DNA of 64,000 nt from positions 62,001 to 126,000 of the forward strand of contig JAPONM010000018.1 in the NCBI GenBank assembly GCA_026713925.1. Reading direction: 5' to 3'. Position 1 is the first letter of the stretch. Each line of letters opens with the position of its first letter. This document shows positions 38,985 to 47,345 of the stretch, in pieces. Below the pieces are notes generated by a model that was not told where the DNA came from, ran no database searches, and saw only the letters and a program-made list of their open reading frames with translations. The DNA is from Gammaproteobacteria bacterium (GTDB lineage Bacteria > Pseudomonadota > Gammaproteobacteria > UBA4575). The position numbers and the translations under genes were made by a program.

Positions 38985-39102
38985 GTGTTGACCCTGATTG
39001 ATTGCTATTGTATGGAGCCAGCCGGTCCTTCAACCAATAAATCATACGCGCTCATGCAGGGAACAGGCAAGCACTGCACACCGCATGCTGGCACATACCT
39101 GT

Positions 39103-41067
39103 TCAGCATGCATCCGTTCGTTCCAGCAAAAGACTGCCTGAGACCTGCTGCACTGCTGTCCATCCGGGCGCAAGGTACAGGGTAGCCTGGGCTTCCACGA
39201 TGATTGCAGGACCGGTCAGTGCCTGGCCCTGTCCGATATCCGGCCTTGTGAATACAGGTACCTGCGTTTCAAGTTCCACCAGTGCAGCCTGGTCAAACGG
39301 CCTGCCAGGTTCCCGCCGGGCAATTTGTGGGGCGGGCATGTCCAGCGCATCGGTTCCATGCGCAGTCAGCCGCACGTTGACCAGTTCAACCGGCATGTCC
39401 AGGGCATACCCGAACCGTTCCCGATGCCGTTCATGAAACGCACGGGCCGCCGCATCCCGACCCAGCCACGGCAACCGCAACGTTGCGGACTGCCCCTGGT
39501 ACCGCAGATCGATTTCGCGTTTGAACCGGAATTCCGAAATGGCTTCAGCCCCTAGATCATCTGTAATCCTGCATTCGAGCTGGCCAAAGATTCCCGACAC
39601 TTCATCCTCCTGGCACCTGTCAAGCAGCCTGATGCAGCTCAGGGATACCTCTTTCCCCGATGGAGCCGCCAGCAGCCCGACTGCAGACAGTACACCTGTA
39701 TGGGCAGGGACCAGCGCCTGGCGGATTCGCAGGGCCCCTGCAAGGTCACATACATGCAGGCCACCGGCACCACCGAAACTGACCAAGGTGAAGTGCTTCG
39801 GATCATGGCCACGGTGCACCGACATCACACGCAACGCCTGCGCCATCTGTTCATTTGCTATGCGTACGATCCCCTGTGCACAAGTCTGGGTATCCAGACC
39901 CAGTCGCCTGGCGAGGTCCGAGACGGCAGTCCGCGCTGCGTCCGCATCCAGTGCCAGATTCCCGGCAAGCTTGCAGCTTGAAGGCAAACGCCCCAGCACC
40001 ACGTGCGCATCCGTGACAGTGGCCTGGCTCCCACCCCGTCCATAACAAGCCGGGCCTGGCGAGGCCCCGGCTGAATCCGGCCCTACCTGCAACAGCCCGC
40101 CCTCGTCCACCCAGGCGACAGAACCTCCCCCTGCACCAATGGTGTGAATGTCCAGCATGGGCACGGCGATCGGGAGCCCGGCGATTCTGCCTTCACCGGT
40201 CAGCCCGAACTCCCCGTCGATGATCGACACATCCGTGGAAGTACCTCCCATGTCAAAAGTCAGCAACCGTCTGTGCCCCACGCCCGCACCGGCATGAAAG
40301 CTTCCCCACAGGCCTCCCGCCGGCCCGGACAAGAGCAGGCGAACGGCATTTCGCTCTGCCGTGTCCGTACCCAGTGTCAGGCCATCACTTTGCATGACCG
40401 AGATCCGGGAGTCAGGCAGCTTCTCCCCGAGGCGAGACAGGTACCCCTGCATGACCGGGCCCAGATAACTGTTTACCCAGGTTGCGAGCCCCCGCTCATA
40501 CTCGCGGTACTCTGCAAGAACTTCAGATGAGACCGAAACGAAGTAGCGGCCCGCGAGGCGCTCCCGGATTGCCTTTTCAAAGCGGTTGTCTACAAAAGAA
40601 AACAGCAGGCAGATTGCGACGGCCCTGGCATCAAGCTGCTCAATCCTGGAGACGAGAGCTTCAATTTCCTCGGCAGGCAGGGGCTGGACGGTCTTCCCAT
40701 CCGCACCGACCCTGCCTCCGGTTTCGAGGCTCAACTGCGGATCAAACAGCGTGCGTTTTTCCCGGGGAGTGAGGTTGTACAGTTCATCGCGTGTCTGTCG
40801 CCCGATCCGCAACAGGTCACTGAAACCATGATTGGTAACAAAAACAGTCCGTGCACCCTTGCCTTCCAGCAACGCGTTGGTCGCGACCGTGGTACCATGC
40901 ACGACCTGCAGCGCCTCGATATCGATCCCCAACGTGGCAATACCACGCAATATGGCATGTTCCGGCGCATGGGGCGTAGACAGTTCCTTGTGTGTAAGCA
41001 CCGATTGTCCATTAAAATAGACCAGATCCGTGAAGGTTCCACCCGTGTCAACACCCAGTATATGCAT
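39103..41067 (-). CDS. Hydantoinase/oxoprolinase A-type subunit (HyuA family)
   Basis: A 654-residue ATP-dependent amidohydrolase subunit with the actin-like fold. It opens MHILGVDTGGTFTDLVYFNG, the HyuA/OplA phosphate loop, then VVHGTTVATNALLE, TFDMGGTSTDVSIIDG and the conserved GPACYGRGGSQATVTDA. Families with this subunit act on hydantoins, 5-oxoproline or, as AcxA, on acetone carboxylation. The matching B subunit is not adjacent on either side, so it is an orphan or relies on a distant partner. The leader contains an inverted repeat and a terminator-like hairpin, which hints at regulated expression. Confidence 0.9.
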   Translation of the reverse strand: MHILGVDTGGTFTDLVYFNGQSVLTHKELSTPHAPEHAILRGIATLGIDIEALQVVHGTTVATNALLEGKGARTVFVTNHGFSDLLRIGRQTRDELYNLTPREKRTLFDPQLSLETGGRVGADGKTVQPLPAEEIEALVSRIEQLDARAVAICLLFSFVDNRFEKAIRERLAGRYFVSVSSEVLAEYREYERGLATWVNSYLGPVMQGYLSRLGEKLPDSRISVMQSDGLTLGTDTAERNAVRLLLSGPAGGLWGSFHAGAGVGHRRLLTFDMGGTSTDVSIIDGEFGLTGEGRIAGLPIAVPMLDIHTIGAGGGSVAWVDEGGLLQVGPDSAGASPGPACYGRGGSQATVTDAHVVLGRLPSSCKLAGNLALDADAARTAVSDLARRLGLDTQTCAQGIVRIANEQMAQALRVMSVHRGHDPKHFTLVSFGGAGGLHVCDLAGALRIRQALVPAHTGVLSAVGLLAAPSGKEVSLSCIRLLDRCQEDEVSGIFGQLECRITDDLGAEAISEFRFKREIDLRYQGQSATLRLPWLGRDAAARAFHERHRERFGYALDMPVELVNVRLTAHGTDALDMPAPQIARREPGRPFDQAALVELETQVPVFTRPDIGQGQALTGPAIIVEAQATLYLAPGWTAVQQVSGSLLLERTDAC

Positions 41068-41086
41068 GAAATTATCGTGTAAAGCC

Positions 41087-41117
41087 GATCAGACATCGCC
41101 TCGGGAAATGTCTGATC
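41087..41117. promoter_or_regulatory. 10-bp perfect inverted repeat just upstream of hyuA
   Basis: GATCAGACAT (41087-41096) and ATGTCTGATC (41108-41117) are exact inverse copies with an 11-base spacer. The repeat begins 20 bases upstream of the HyuA start codon. It may be an operator or an RNA hairpin in the leader; which protein would bind is unknown. Confidence 0.5.
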
Positions 41118-41124
41118 ATCTGTC

Positions 41125-41168
41125 AAAAATCCTGCACGCAGCCCCATGCACCATGGGGCCTTGCGTGC
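41125..41168 (-). terminator. Terminator-like hairpin in the hyuA leader
   Basis: Stem GCACGCA-GCCCCATG / CATGGGGC-CT-TGCGTGC with a CAC loop (41134-41168) is 15 bp with a two-base bulge. On the minus strand it is followed by AGGATTTTTG. No minus-strand gene precedes it, so it may attenuate the hyuA transcript. Confidence 0.55.
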
Positions 41169-41326
41169 TGCCAGTTTCAATATCCGTCATTATGACGCCC
41201 TGGTTTATCCTGGTTCAAAAGACGCTGGCAAGGCACTACTTTAACCATCATTGCCGAGAATATAAAGCCGGCCCCGGCCAGACCAACCGCTTCCGCTAGC
41301 GGCCGTGCCCGAGTGCGTTTGCAGCC

Positions 41327-42343
41327 ATGACAGCATCCGATTCAAACACCAGTCTTTCCAGGACAATTCCCGACCTGAAAGTCACTGTGCATGAGAGCCC
41401 CGTACTGCCAGTGGCGGGCCACCCGGTGCTGGCATGCCTGTATTTCGGGAACCCAGCCGGTCGCGATGAGGACTGCCTGTCGATTCAAACCCACCTGGAT
41501 ATTCTCCCCGGTTCAAACCTTTTCTCGCAGTTCTGGTATACAGGCCAGGACATTACGCAGGGCCAGCATGAGAGCGTGTGGTATACATACAGCCCACACA
41601 TGCTGTTTGGCCATATCCGGCTGCCCTGTCCGGGGCCCGGCAGTTTCCGGCAGCTGGCCAGGCAGGCCTACCGGGAGATCTATGGTTGCCTGCAGGGTAC
41701 TGCCTGCACACACCTGTTGCGCACCTGGAACTACTTTCCCGGTATCACGCATCAGGGTGAGGACCGGACCAGCCGTTACAACTCGTTTTGCAGTGCCCGC
41801 CTGCAGGCCATGCAGGCGAGCGGCATCGGAAGCAGGATCTATCCTGCCGCAACCGTAATCGGTAGCCAGCATGACTCCTTGCAGGTGTATTTTCTGGCCA
41901 GCGACACGCCGGGAATTGCAGTGGAAAACCCCCGCCAGACAAGTGCATACGATTACCCGGTTACGGACACCCACGCACCCCCGCTGTTTTCGCGCGGTGT
42001 GCTGAAGGCCTGGAGCCGGCACACACATTTCTATGTGTCAGGCACTGCCAGCATCATCGGACATGAAACCCAGCACGTCGACGATGTAGGGGCACAACTC
42101 AACGAATCCCTGAACAATATCGAAACCCTGGTGGTGCATGCCAATGACCGGCACCACACGCAACTGAATGCCCAGGACGACCTGCTCTACATGAAAGTGT
42201 ACGTCCGCCACCACAAGGATGTCCCCCACATCAATACGATTCTGGCGGCAAGGCTTCCGGGTACCACGCCCCGGATTCTGCTGCAGGGCGACATGTGCCG
42301 GGATGACCTGCTGGTTGAAATCGAGGCCCTTTACCAGGCCTGA
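41327..42343 (+). CDS. Chorismatase (FkbO/Hyg5/XanB2 family)
   Basis: Hydrolyses chorismate to pyruvate plus a hydroxybenzoate or a dihydroxycyclohexadiene acid. The 338-residue protein has the family marks: HLLRTWNYFPGI, EDRTSRYNSFCSAR, a substrate-binding FLASDTPGIAVENPRQTSAYDYP stretch near the middle, and FYVSGTASIIGHETQHVDD with its Gly-Thr-Ala-Ser and catalytic Glu. FkbO, Hyg5 and XanB2 differ in product; XanB2 gives 3- and 4-hydroxybenzoate, for pigment and ubiquinone. I cannot assign the subtype. It stands alone, 12 bases upstream of mutM, with no pigment or macrolide cluster in view. Confidence 0.86.
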   Translation: MTASDSNTSLSRTIPDLKVTVHESPVLPVAGHPVLACLYFGNPAGRDEDCLSIQTHLDILPGSNLFSQFWYTGQDITQGQHESVWYTYSPHMLFGHIRLPCPGPGSFRQLARQAYREIYGCLQGTACTHLLRTWNYFPGITHQGEDRTSRYNSFCSARLQAMQASGIGSRIYPAATVIGSQHDSLQVYFLASDTPGIAVENPRQTSAYDYPVTDTHAPPLFSRGVLKAWSRHTHFYVSGTASIIGHETQHVDDVGAQLNESLNNIETLVVHANDRHHTQLNAQDDLLYMKVYVRHHKDVPHINTILAARLPGTTPRILLQGDMCRDDLLVEIEALYQA

Positions 42344-42354
42344 ACCGTATCCGG

Positions 42355-43167
42355 ATGCCCGAACTTCCCGAAGTAGAAACCACCCTCCGGGGGATCAGCC
42401 GGTATGTCATCGGCAACCGGGTTACCGATGTCATCGTATACCAGCGCCAATTGCGCTGGCCCGTGTCACGTCACCTGGGCAGGTCGCTGAGAAACCAGCA
42501 GATAATTTCCGTGAAACGCCGTGCAAAGTATCTGCTGTTTGAAACCGCTGCCGGCCACCTGATTGTGCATCTGGGCATGTCCGGGAGCTTGCGAATCGTG
42601 GTGGGCGAGACAGAGGCGAAAAAACATGACCACGTCGATTTCGTACTGGGCGGAAAGATCCTCAGATTCCATGATCCCCGCCGTTTCGGATGCATACTAT
42701 GGACCCGCCAGGACCCGCTGCGACACAAGCTTCTGCAAGCACTCGGACCGGAACCTTTCAGTGACGCTTTCAACGGGCATTACCTGTACAAGCGCGCCGC
42801 CACCAGAAAAGTGAACGTCAAAAGCTTTATCATGAACAGCGGCATCGTGGCAGGAGTGGGCAACATCTACGCCAATGAAGCACTGTTCGCGAGCGGCATA
42901 CACCCTCAACGTGCAGCAAACCGTATCTCGCAGTCCAGGTACGAAATGCTTGCAGACAGCATCAAGGAGGTGCTGGACAAGGCTATTCATTCGGGCGGAA
43001 CGACACTACGGGACTTCCTGCGCGAGAATGGCAAACCAGGCTATTTTGCCCAGCAACTGAATGTATACAACCGCAGCGGCGAACCCTGCCCGGTCTGTAG
43101 GAAACCGATCCAGGTGCGGATGCTGGGTCAGCGCAGCAGTTTTTTTTGCAGCCGGTGCCAGCATTGA
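42355..43167 (+). CDS. mutM: Formamidopyrimidine-DNA glycosylase
   Basis: Removes oxidised purines such as 8-oxoguanine and FapyG and nicks the abasic site. The 270-residue protein begins MPELPEVETTLRGI, where Pro1 of the mature protein is the catalytic amine and Glu2 is the general acid. KRRAKYLLFET, LGMSG, RFGCILW and GVGNIYANEALF follow. The C-terminus is the zinc finger CPVC-x16-CSRC. All catalytic and zinc residues are present. Follows the chorismatase gene by 12 bases on the same strand. Confidence 0.97.
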   Translation: MPELPEVETTLRGISRYVIGNRVTDVIVYQRQLRWPVSRHLGRSLRNQQIISVKRRAKYLLFETAAGHLIVHLGMSGSLRIVVGETEAKKHDHVDFVLGGKILRFHDPRRFGCILWTRQDPLRHKLLQALGPEPFSDAFNGHYLYKRAATRKVNVKSFIMNSGIVAGVGNIYANEALFASGIHPQRAANRISQSRYEMLADSIKEVLDKAIHSGGTTLRDFLRENGKPGYFAQQLNVYNRSGEPCPVCRKPIQVRMLGQRSSFFCSRCQH

Positions 43168-43209
43168 GCCAGGCTGCACCGCGCGGTTTGAAAAATCAGG
43201 CCCGTACAA

Positions 43210-44916
43210 TCACCTGCCAGCTTGTGCACTGCCGATCCCGCGCGGGTCGCTAGCCGCAGTGACCCGGCCGGATGTCCGGTCCCAGATCACCACATGCATG
43301 TTCCCGTACCTGCGCTGCAGGCGTTCAAGGGCATGGCCCAGCCTGACAAGTGTCGCCTGGGTTTCCGGATCGAAGGCACCACTCTCGAACTGGATCCGGT
43401 CCGGCACAAACTGGTGGTGAAAACGCGGCAGTGCAACCATGTCATGCGCATCGCCACCGCTCGAAAACTCCAGGGCCGCCAACAGCACCATGGTGATGAT
43501 GCGGCTCCCACCCGGTGTACCCAGAATGGCGATACGCCGACCATCGTCCAGAAAGGTGGGGGACATGCTTGACAGCATCCGTTTACCGGGCTCGATCGCA
43601 TTCGCCCGGCCACCGATCAGGCCGTACAGGTTCGGATGGGCCGGTTTGATCACGAAATCATCCATCTCATTGTTCAGCACTACACCGGTGCCCGGGGGCA
43701 CGAACCCGGAACCAAACGGATAGTTGATGGAAAGCGTGGCTGCGACATAGTTGCCTTCCCGGTCAATGACGGAGAAATGGGTGGTGTGCCGGCCCGCACC
43801 TGATTCGAGGTCCCCTGTGGCTTCGAGCTCTTCCAGGTACCGACGGCTTGATGAGGCTTGCCGGGGGTTAAAATCGGCAAATGCCTCATCAGCATACTGT
43901 CTGGACAAAAGCTTCTGCACCGGAACCTCGACATAGTCCGGATCTCCGAGATAGCGGGCACGGTCCATATAGGCGCGCCGCATTGCCTCGACAACGGCAT
44001 GGGTGCGATGCGCACCGTCCAGTTGTGACAGGTCCAGCAACGACAACATGTTGAACATCTGCATCAGCACGATGCCTCCCGAGGAAGGCAGCGCAGCGCT
44101 TGTGATTTTCAAATTTCCGTACGCACCGGACACCGGCCGACGTTCCTTGACCTGGTACTGCTGCAGATCCCGTAACTGCCAGATGCCCCCTGCCTGGCGC
44201 ACCCCTTCAACCAGCTGCCGTGCCACCTCACCCCGGTAAAATCCATCGGCCCCCTGATCACGAATTCGTTCCAGGACATGGGCCAGTTGCGGTTGTTTCA
44301 ACCTGAAGCCCGCATCCGGGGCAGCCCCGCGATCGAGAAACACTGCAGACCCCCCGTGCGATTCACGCAGGTGATCAATCACTGCCACCGCAAGTCTCCG
44401 GTAATGAGAGCTCACCGTGAAGCCTTCGCGAGCGAGTCGGATCGCAGCCTGCAAGGTTGCCTCCAGTGGCAGTCGTCCATAGTTTCTTGACAGATGTACG
44501 ATGGCTGCAGGTACTCCCGGAATGCCTGCGGCAAGCGGACCCGCGACAGAGTGCCGGGTCGGATTGCCGGCACTGTCCAGGTACATATCACGGGTGGCGG
44601 CGAGTGGTGCCGTTTCCCGTCCATCCAGCATGATATCCCGCTGATCCGCAGCCGTGTGCAACAGCCAGAAACCGCCACCTCCCAGTCCTGAGGAATAGGG
44701 CTCCACCACCGCGAGCGCCGCAGTTAAGGCAACTGCTGCATCAAAGGCATTTCCTCCCTGTTCGAGCACTTCAATTCCTGCCCGGGTGGCCAGCGGATGT
44801 GCGCTGGCCACAGCATGGTCTGCCACCTGGTGGGGGTGCGCAGGATGCCCCGAGTCCGCTGCTGCAGCAGGCAGCAGGCAGCAGGCAACCCACCCGGGCG
44901 CAAGCAGCACGAACAT
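43210..44916 (-). CDS. ggt: Gamma-glutamyltransferase
   Basis: Periplasmic Ntn-hydrolase that cleaves glutathione and other gamma-glutamyl compounds. The 568-residue protein has a signal peptide (MFVLLAPGWVACCLLPAAAA), then HPLATRAGIEVLEQGGNAFDAAVA and GLGGGGFWLLH. The autocleavage site is TTHFSVIDREGN, where Thr378 should become the N-terminus of the small subunit. LNNEMDDF and RMLSSMSPT follow. I start at the ATG at 44914-44916, which gives a signal peptide and clears coaD; the longer open frame overlaps coaD entirely. Together with gshA it suggests active glutathione turnover. Confidence 0.94.
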   Translation of the reverse strand: MFVLLAPGWVACCLLPAAAADSGHPAHPHQVADHAVASAHPLATRAGIEVLEQGGNAFDAAVALTAALAVVEPYSSGLGGGGFWLLHTAADQRDIMLDGRETAPLAATRDMYLDSAGNPTRHSVAGPLAAGIPGVPAAIVHLSRNYGRLPLEATLQAAIRLAREGFTVSSHYRRLAVAVIDHLRESHGGSAVFLDRGAAPDAGFRLKQPQLAHVLERIRDQGADGFYRGEVARQLVEGVRQAGGIWQLRDLQQYQVKERRPVSGAYGNLKITSAALPSSGGIVLMQMFNMLSLLDLSQLDGAHRTHAVVEAMRRAYMDRARYLGDPDYVEVPVQKLLSRQYADEAFADFNPRQASSSRRYLEELEATGDLESGAGRHTTHFSVIDREGNYVAATLSINYPFGSGFVPPGTGVVLNNEMDDFVIKPAHPNLYGLIGGRANAIEPGKRMLSSMSPTFLDDGRRIAILGTPGGSRIITMVLLAALEFSSGGDAHDMVALPRFHHQFVPDRIQFESGAFDPETQATLVRLGHALERLQRRYGNMHVVIWDRTSGRVTAASDPRGIGSAQAGR

Positions 44917-44938
44917 CAGGTTTTGAATCCGGAACAAG

Positions 44939-45430
44939 TTACTTTCTGCCTGCAACCTTGTCCTGTAATGCCTGTGCCACTGCGGGAGAAACAAACCCGG
45001 AAATGTCCCCGCCAAGGCTTGCGATCTCCCGCACCAGGCTAGATGAGATGAACGTATGTTCTTCAGATGGAGTGAGAAAAATGGTTTCGAATTCGGCATC
45101 CAGCCGACGATTCATGCTTGCCAGCTGGAACTCGAACTCGAAATCCGAAACGGCCCGCAGCCCGCGCAATATGGCTTTGGCACCCTGCTGGCGTGCAAAG
45201 TCTACCAGTAGCCCATCAAAGCCGTGTACATCCGCATTGGGGATCGCGGCCAAGGCCTTGTCGGCAAGCTCGACACGCTGGGCCAGATCAAAGAACGGCT
45301 GCTTTACACTGCTGCCCGTCGCCACACCCAGGACGACCCGGTCGAATATCCCGCAGGCGCGGCGCACCAGGTCGGTATGACCATTGGTAATGGGGTCGAA
45401 AGTGCCGGGGTAGACTGCCACAAGTTCCAT
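44939..45430 (-). CDS. coaD: Phosphopantetheine adenylyltransferase
   Basis: Penultimate step of coenzyme A synthesis: 4'-phosphopantetheine plus ATP to dephospho-CoA. The 163-residue protein opens [21 protein letters not shown], with the T/HxGH nucleotidyl-transfer motif. [23 protein letters not shown] and [21 protein letters not shown] follow. Full length, no anomalies. It lies between rsmD and ggt on the minus strand, the common rsmD-coaD order. Confidence 0.98.
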   Translation of the reverse strand: MELVAVYPGTFDPITNGHTDLVRRACGIFDRVVLGVATGSSVKQPFFDLAQRVELADKALAAIPNADVHGFDGLLVDFARQQGAKAILRGLRAVSDFEFEFQLASMNRRLDAEFETIFLTPSEEHTFISSSLVREIASLGGDISGFVSPAVAQALQDKVAGRK

Positions 45431-45490
45431 GTCCGGATTCTAGCATGAAGCACCTGATACATGCGTGGCAGACAGGCCCGCAGGCCGGGC

Positions 45491-46051
45491 TCAGGGCTGC
45501 CATTCATACAGTTCATGGCGCACCTGGCTGGCCGTTTTTTCACGAATGCGATGCAAGGAGTCCGGACAGTGTACGGCCGTGTGCGCAGGTGACTCGATAT
45601 AGACCAGGCCTGAGGGACAGACCAGCCTGCGTGCAAGCAACACCGGCAAGACCTGCTGCAGGAGATCTGCCCTGAAGGGCGGATCGAGGAACACGATATC
45701 AAAAGGGTTTGCCGCCTGGGACAGGTAATCCTGGGCATCCTGCTGCACGATATCGACCTGCCACGCCTCAAGACTTCGTTTCTGCTCGGCCAGCATGGAT
45801 ACGACCGACGCGTTGCTATCGACTTGCACGACATGAGCCGCACCCCGGGAAGCGGCTTCAAATCCCAGGGCACCGCTGCCGGCAAACAGATCCAGGCAAT
45901 GTGCTCCGTTTATCCGTTCCGCCAGCCAGTTGAACAATGTCTCCCGCACCCGGTCAGGAGTCGGGCGAATCTGCGGGGTATCTGCAAACTGGATCCGGCG
46001 ACTTCGCCAGATGCCGCCAATGATGCGCAGGCTATTCCTTTTCTGGACCAC
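45491..46051 (-). CDS. rsmD: 16S rRNA m2G966 methyltransferase RsmD
   Basis: Methylates G966 of 16S rRNA in the assembled 30S subunit using SAM. The 186-residue protein has IIGGIWRSRRIQF, RPTPDRVRETLFNWL, the SAM loop CLDLFAGSGALGFEAASRGA and the catalytic DIVFLDPPF (DPPF motif). The start is GTG at 46049-46051, overlapping the last 20 bases of the M16 gene, which implies coupling. coaD is downstream. Confidence 0.96.
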   Translation of the reverse strand: MVQKRNSLRIIGGIWRSRRIQFADTPQIRPTPDRVRETLFNWLAERINGAHCLDLFAGSGALGFEAASRGAAHVVQVDSNASVVSMLAEQKRSLEAWQVDIVQQDAQDYLSQAANPFDIVFLDPPFRADLLQQVLPVLLARRLVCPSGLVYIESPAHTAVHCPDSLHRIREKTASQVRHELYEWQP

Positions 46052-47339
46052 CGACGATTATCTTTACCATGCGATGACTTTTCAGGTGCCTGTCGAATGC
46101 CTCGCGAATGTCCGCCCGGGTAACCGCAGCGATGTGCTGATTGAAGGTTCCCAGATAATCCAGCGGCAGACGATAGTACCCGATCAGCGACAGGTAGCCC
46201 AGGATATCCCGGTTGCTGTCGATGCGTAGCGGAAACCCGCCAATGATACTTTTCCTGGCAAGCTCCAGTTCTTCCTCGTCAGGCCCGTCCCGGATGAAAC
46301 CCTCGACCGTGCGCAGGGAAACTTCCACTGCCTGCTGCGCTTGTCCGGTGCTGGTCTGCAGACCCAAGATGAAGGGGCCGCTGGTCCGCAAGGGAAAAAA
46401 GTAACTGTAGACACTGTATGACAGGCCGCGTTCCATGCGGATTTCCTTGACCAGGCGTGAAGTAAACCCGCCTCCACCCAGGACATGGTTGCCTGTATAC
46501 AGCGTAAAATAATCCGGATCACCGCGCGCGATACCCAGTTGCCCCAGGTACACGTGTGCCTGCTGGGAGGGATACGGAATATACAGCTCCTGTGCGGGCA
46601 GCTGGTGGTCCGGTGCGCCAACCGGTTCAGGCCGCGAACCCCTCGGCAGATTCGAGGAGATGCGCTCGGCAATCTGCCTGGCCTTGACGGAATCGATGCC
46701 GCCTACGATTGCAATGATGGCGTTTTCTGCCACCAGAAATTGTCGATGAAATTCCCTGACATCTTCCAGTGTAATCGCTTGAATACTGTGTTCATCTCCT
46801 GAAACGGGCTGTCCATAGGGATGATCCCCGTACAGGGCTTTGTAAAAGGCCTTGCTGGCGATGCTGCCCGGGCGTTGCTGCTCATCCCGAATCGCAGTCA
46901 GCGCCTGATTTTTCAGACGCTGGTAATCTTTATCCGGGAAAGCGGGTTGTGCCAGCACAGCGATATACGTGGAAAGCGCCTGCTCGAACAGTGTTTCATC
47001 GGTAAGGCTGCGCAACGCGACACTGGAGCGGTCCAGGTTCACATTGACGCCAAACTGCGCACCTACATCCTCGAATTTCTCGGCGATTGCATCGGCGTTC
47101 AGCGCTCCGGTGCCCGTGTTGAGCAGGCTGTGCGTGAGTTGTGACAGGCCCGCCAGACTTGCATCGCGTCCACTGCCGGCATCGAATGTTACCGCAATAT
47201 CCAGCATCGGCAGTTCGGGTGCTGCGACGAACAGTGTCCTGACCGAGTTTTCAGTATGCCATTGCTCGATCTGCGGTGCTGCCGAGACACTGCCCAGCAA
47301 GGCAAGACCTATCCAGAGGATGTGAGGTGTGGTTCGCAC
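46032..47339 (-). CDS. M16 peptidase-like protein, non-catalytic partner
   Basis: A 435-residue M16-family protein with a signal peptide (cleavage near VSAAPQ, residue 21), so periplasmic. The zinc motif HxxEH is replaced by the stretch LSQLTHSLLNTGT, so it should be non-catalytic. Substrate-binding residues remain, such as the R/Y pair in ERGLSYSVYSYF and GGGGFTSRLVKEIR. It resembles the beta subunit of mitochondrial processing peptidase and the second gene of bacterial M16 pairs. Its stop lies inside rsmD and it follows the active partner by 6 bases. Confidence 0.9.
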   Translation of the reverse strand: MRTTPHILWIGLALLGSVSAAPQIEQWHTENSVRTLFVAAPELPMLDIAVTFDAGSGRDASLAGLSQLTHSLLNTGTGALNADAIAEKFEDVGAQFGVNVNLDRSSVALRSLTDETLFEQALSTYIAVLAQPAFPDKDYQRLKNQALTAIRDEQQRPGSIASKAFYKALYGDHPYGQPVSGDEHSIQAITLEDVREFHRQFLVAENAIIAIVGGIDSVKARQIAERISSNLPRGSRPEPVGAPDHQLPAQELYIPYPSQQAHVYLGQLGIARGDPDYFTLYTGNHVLGGGGFTSRLVKEIRMERGLSYSVYSYFFPLRTSGPFILGLQTSTGQAQQAVEVSLRTVEGFIRDGPDEEELELARKSIIGGFPLRIDSNRDILGYLSLIGYYRLPLDYLGTFNQHIAAVTRADIREAFDRHLKSHRMVKIIVGGPEKE

Positions 47340-47345
47340 GATCCG

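Noticed and set aside
41327-43167. Arylpolyene/xanthomonadin gene cluster around the chorismatase
   Set aside because: No ketosynthase, dehydratase, ammonia-lyase or acyltransferase genes flank it; the ACP and transferase are 20 kb away.
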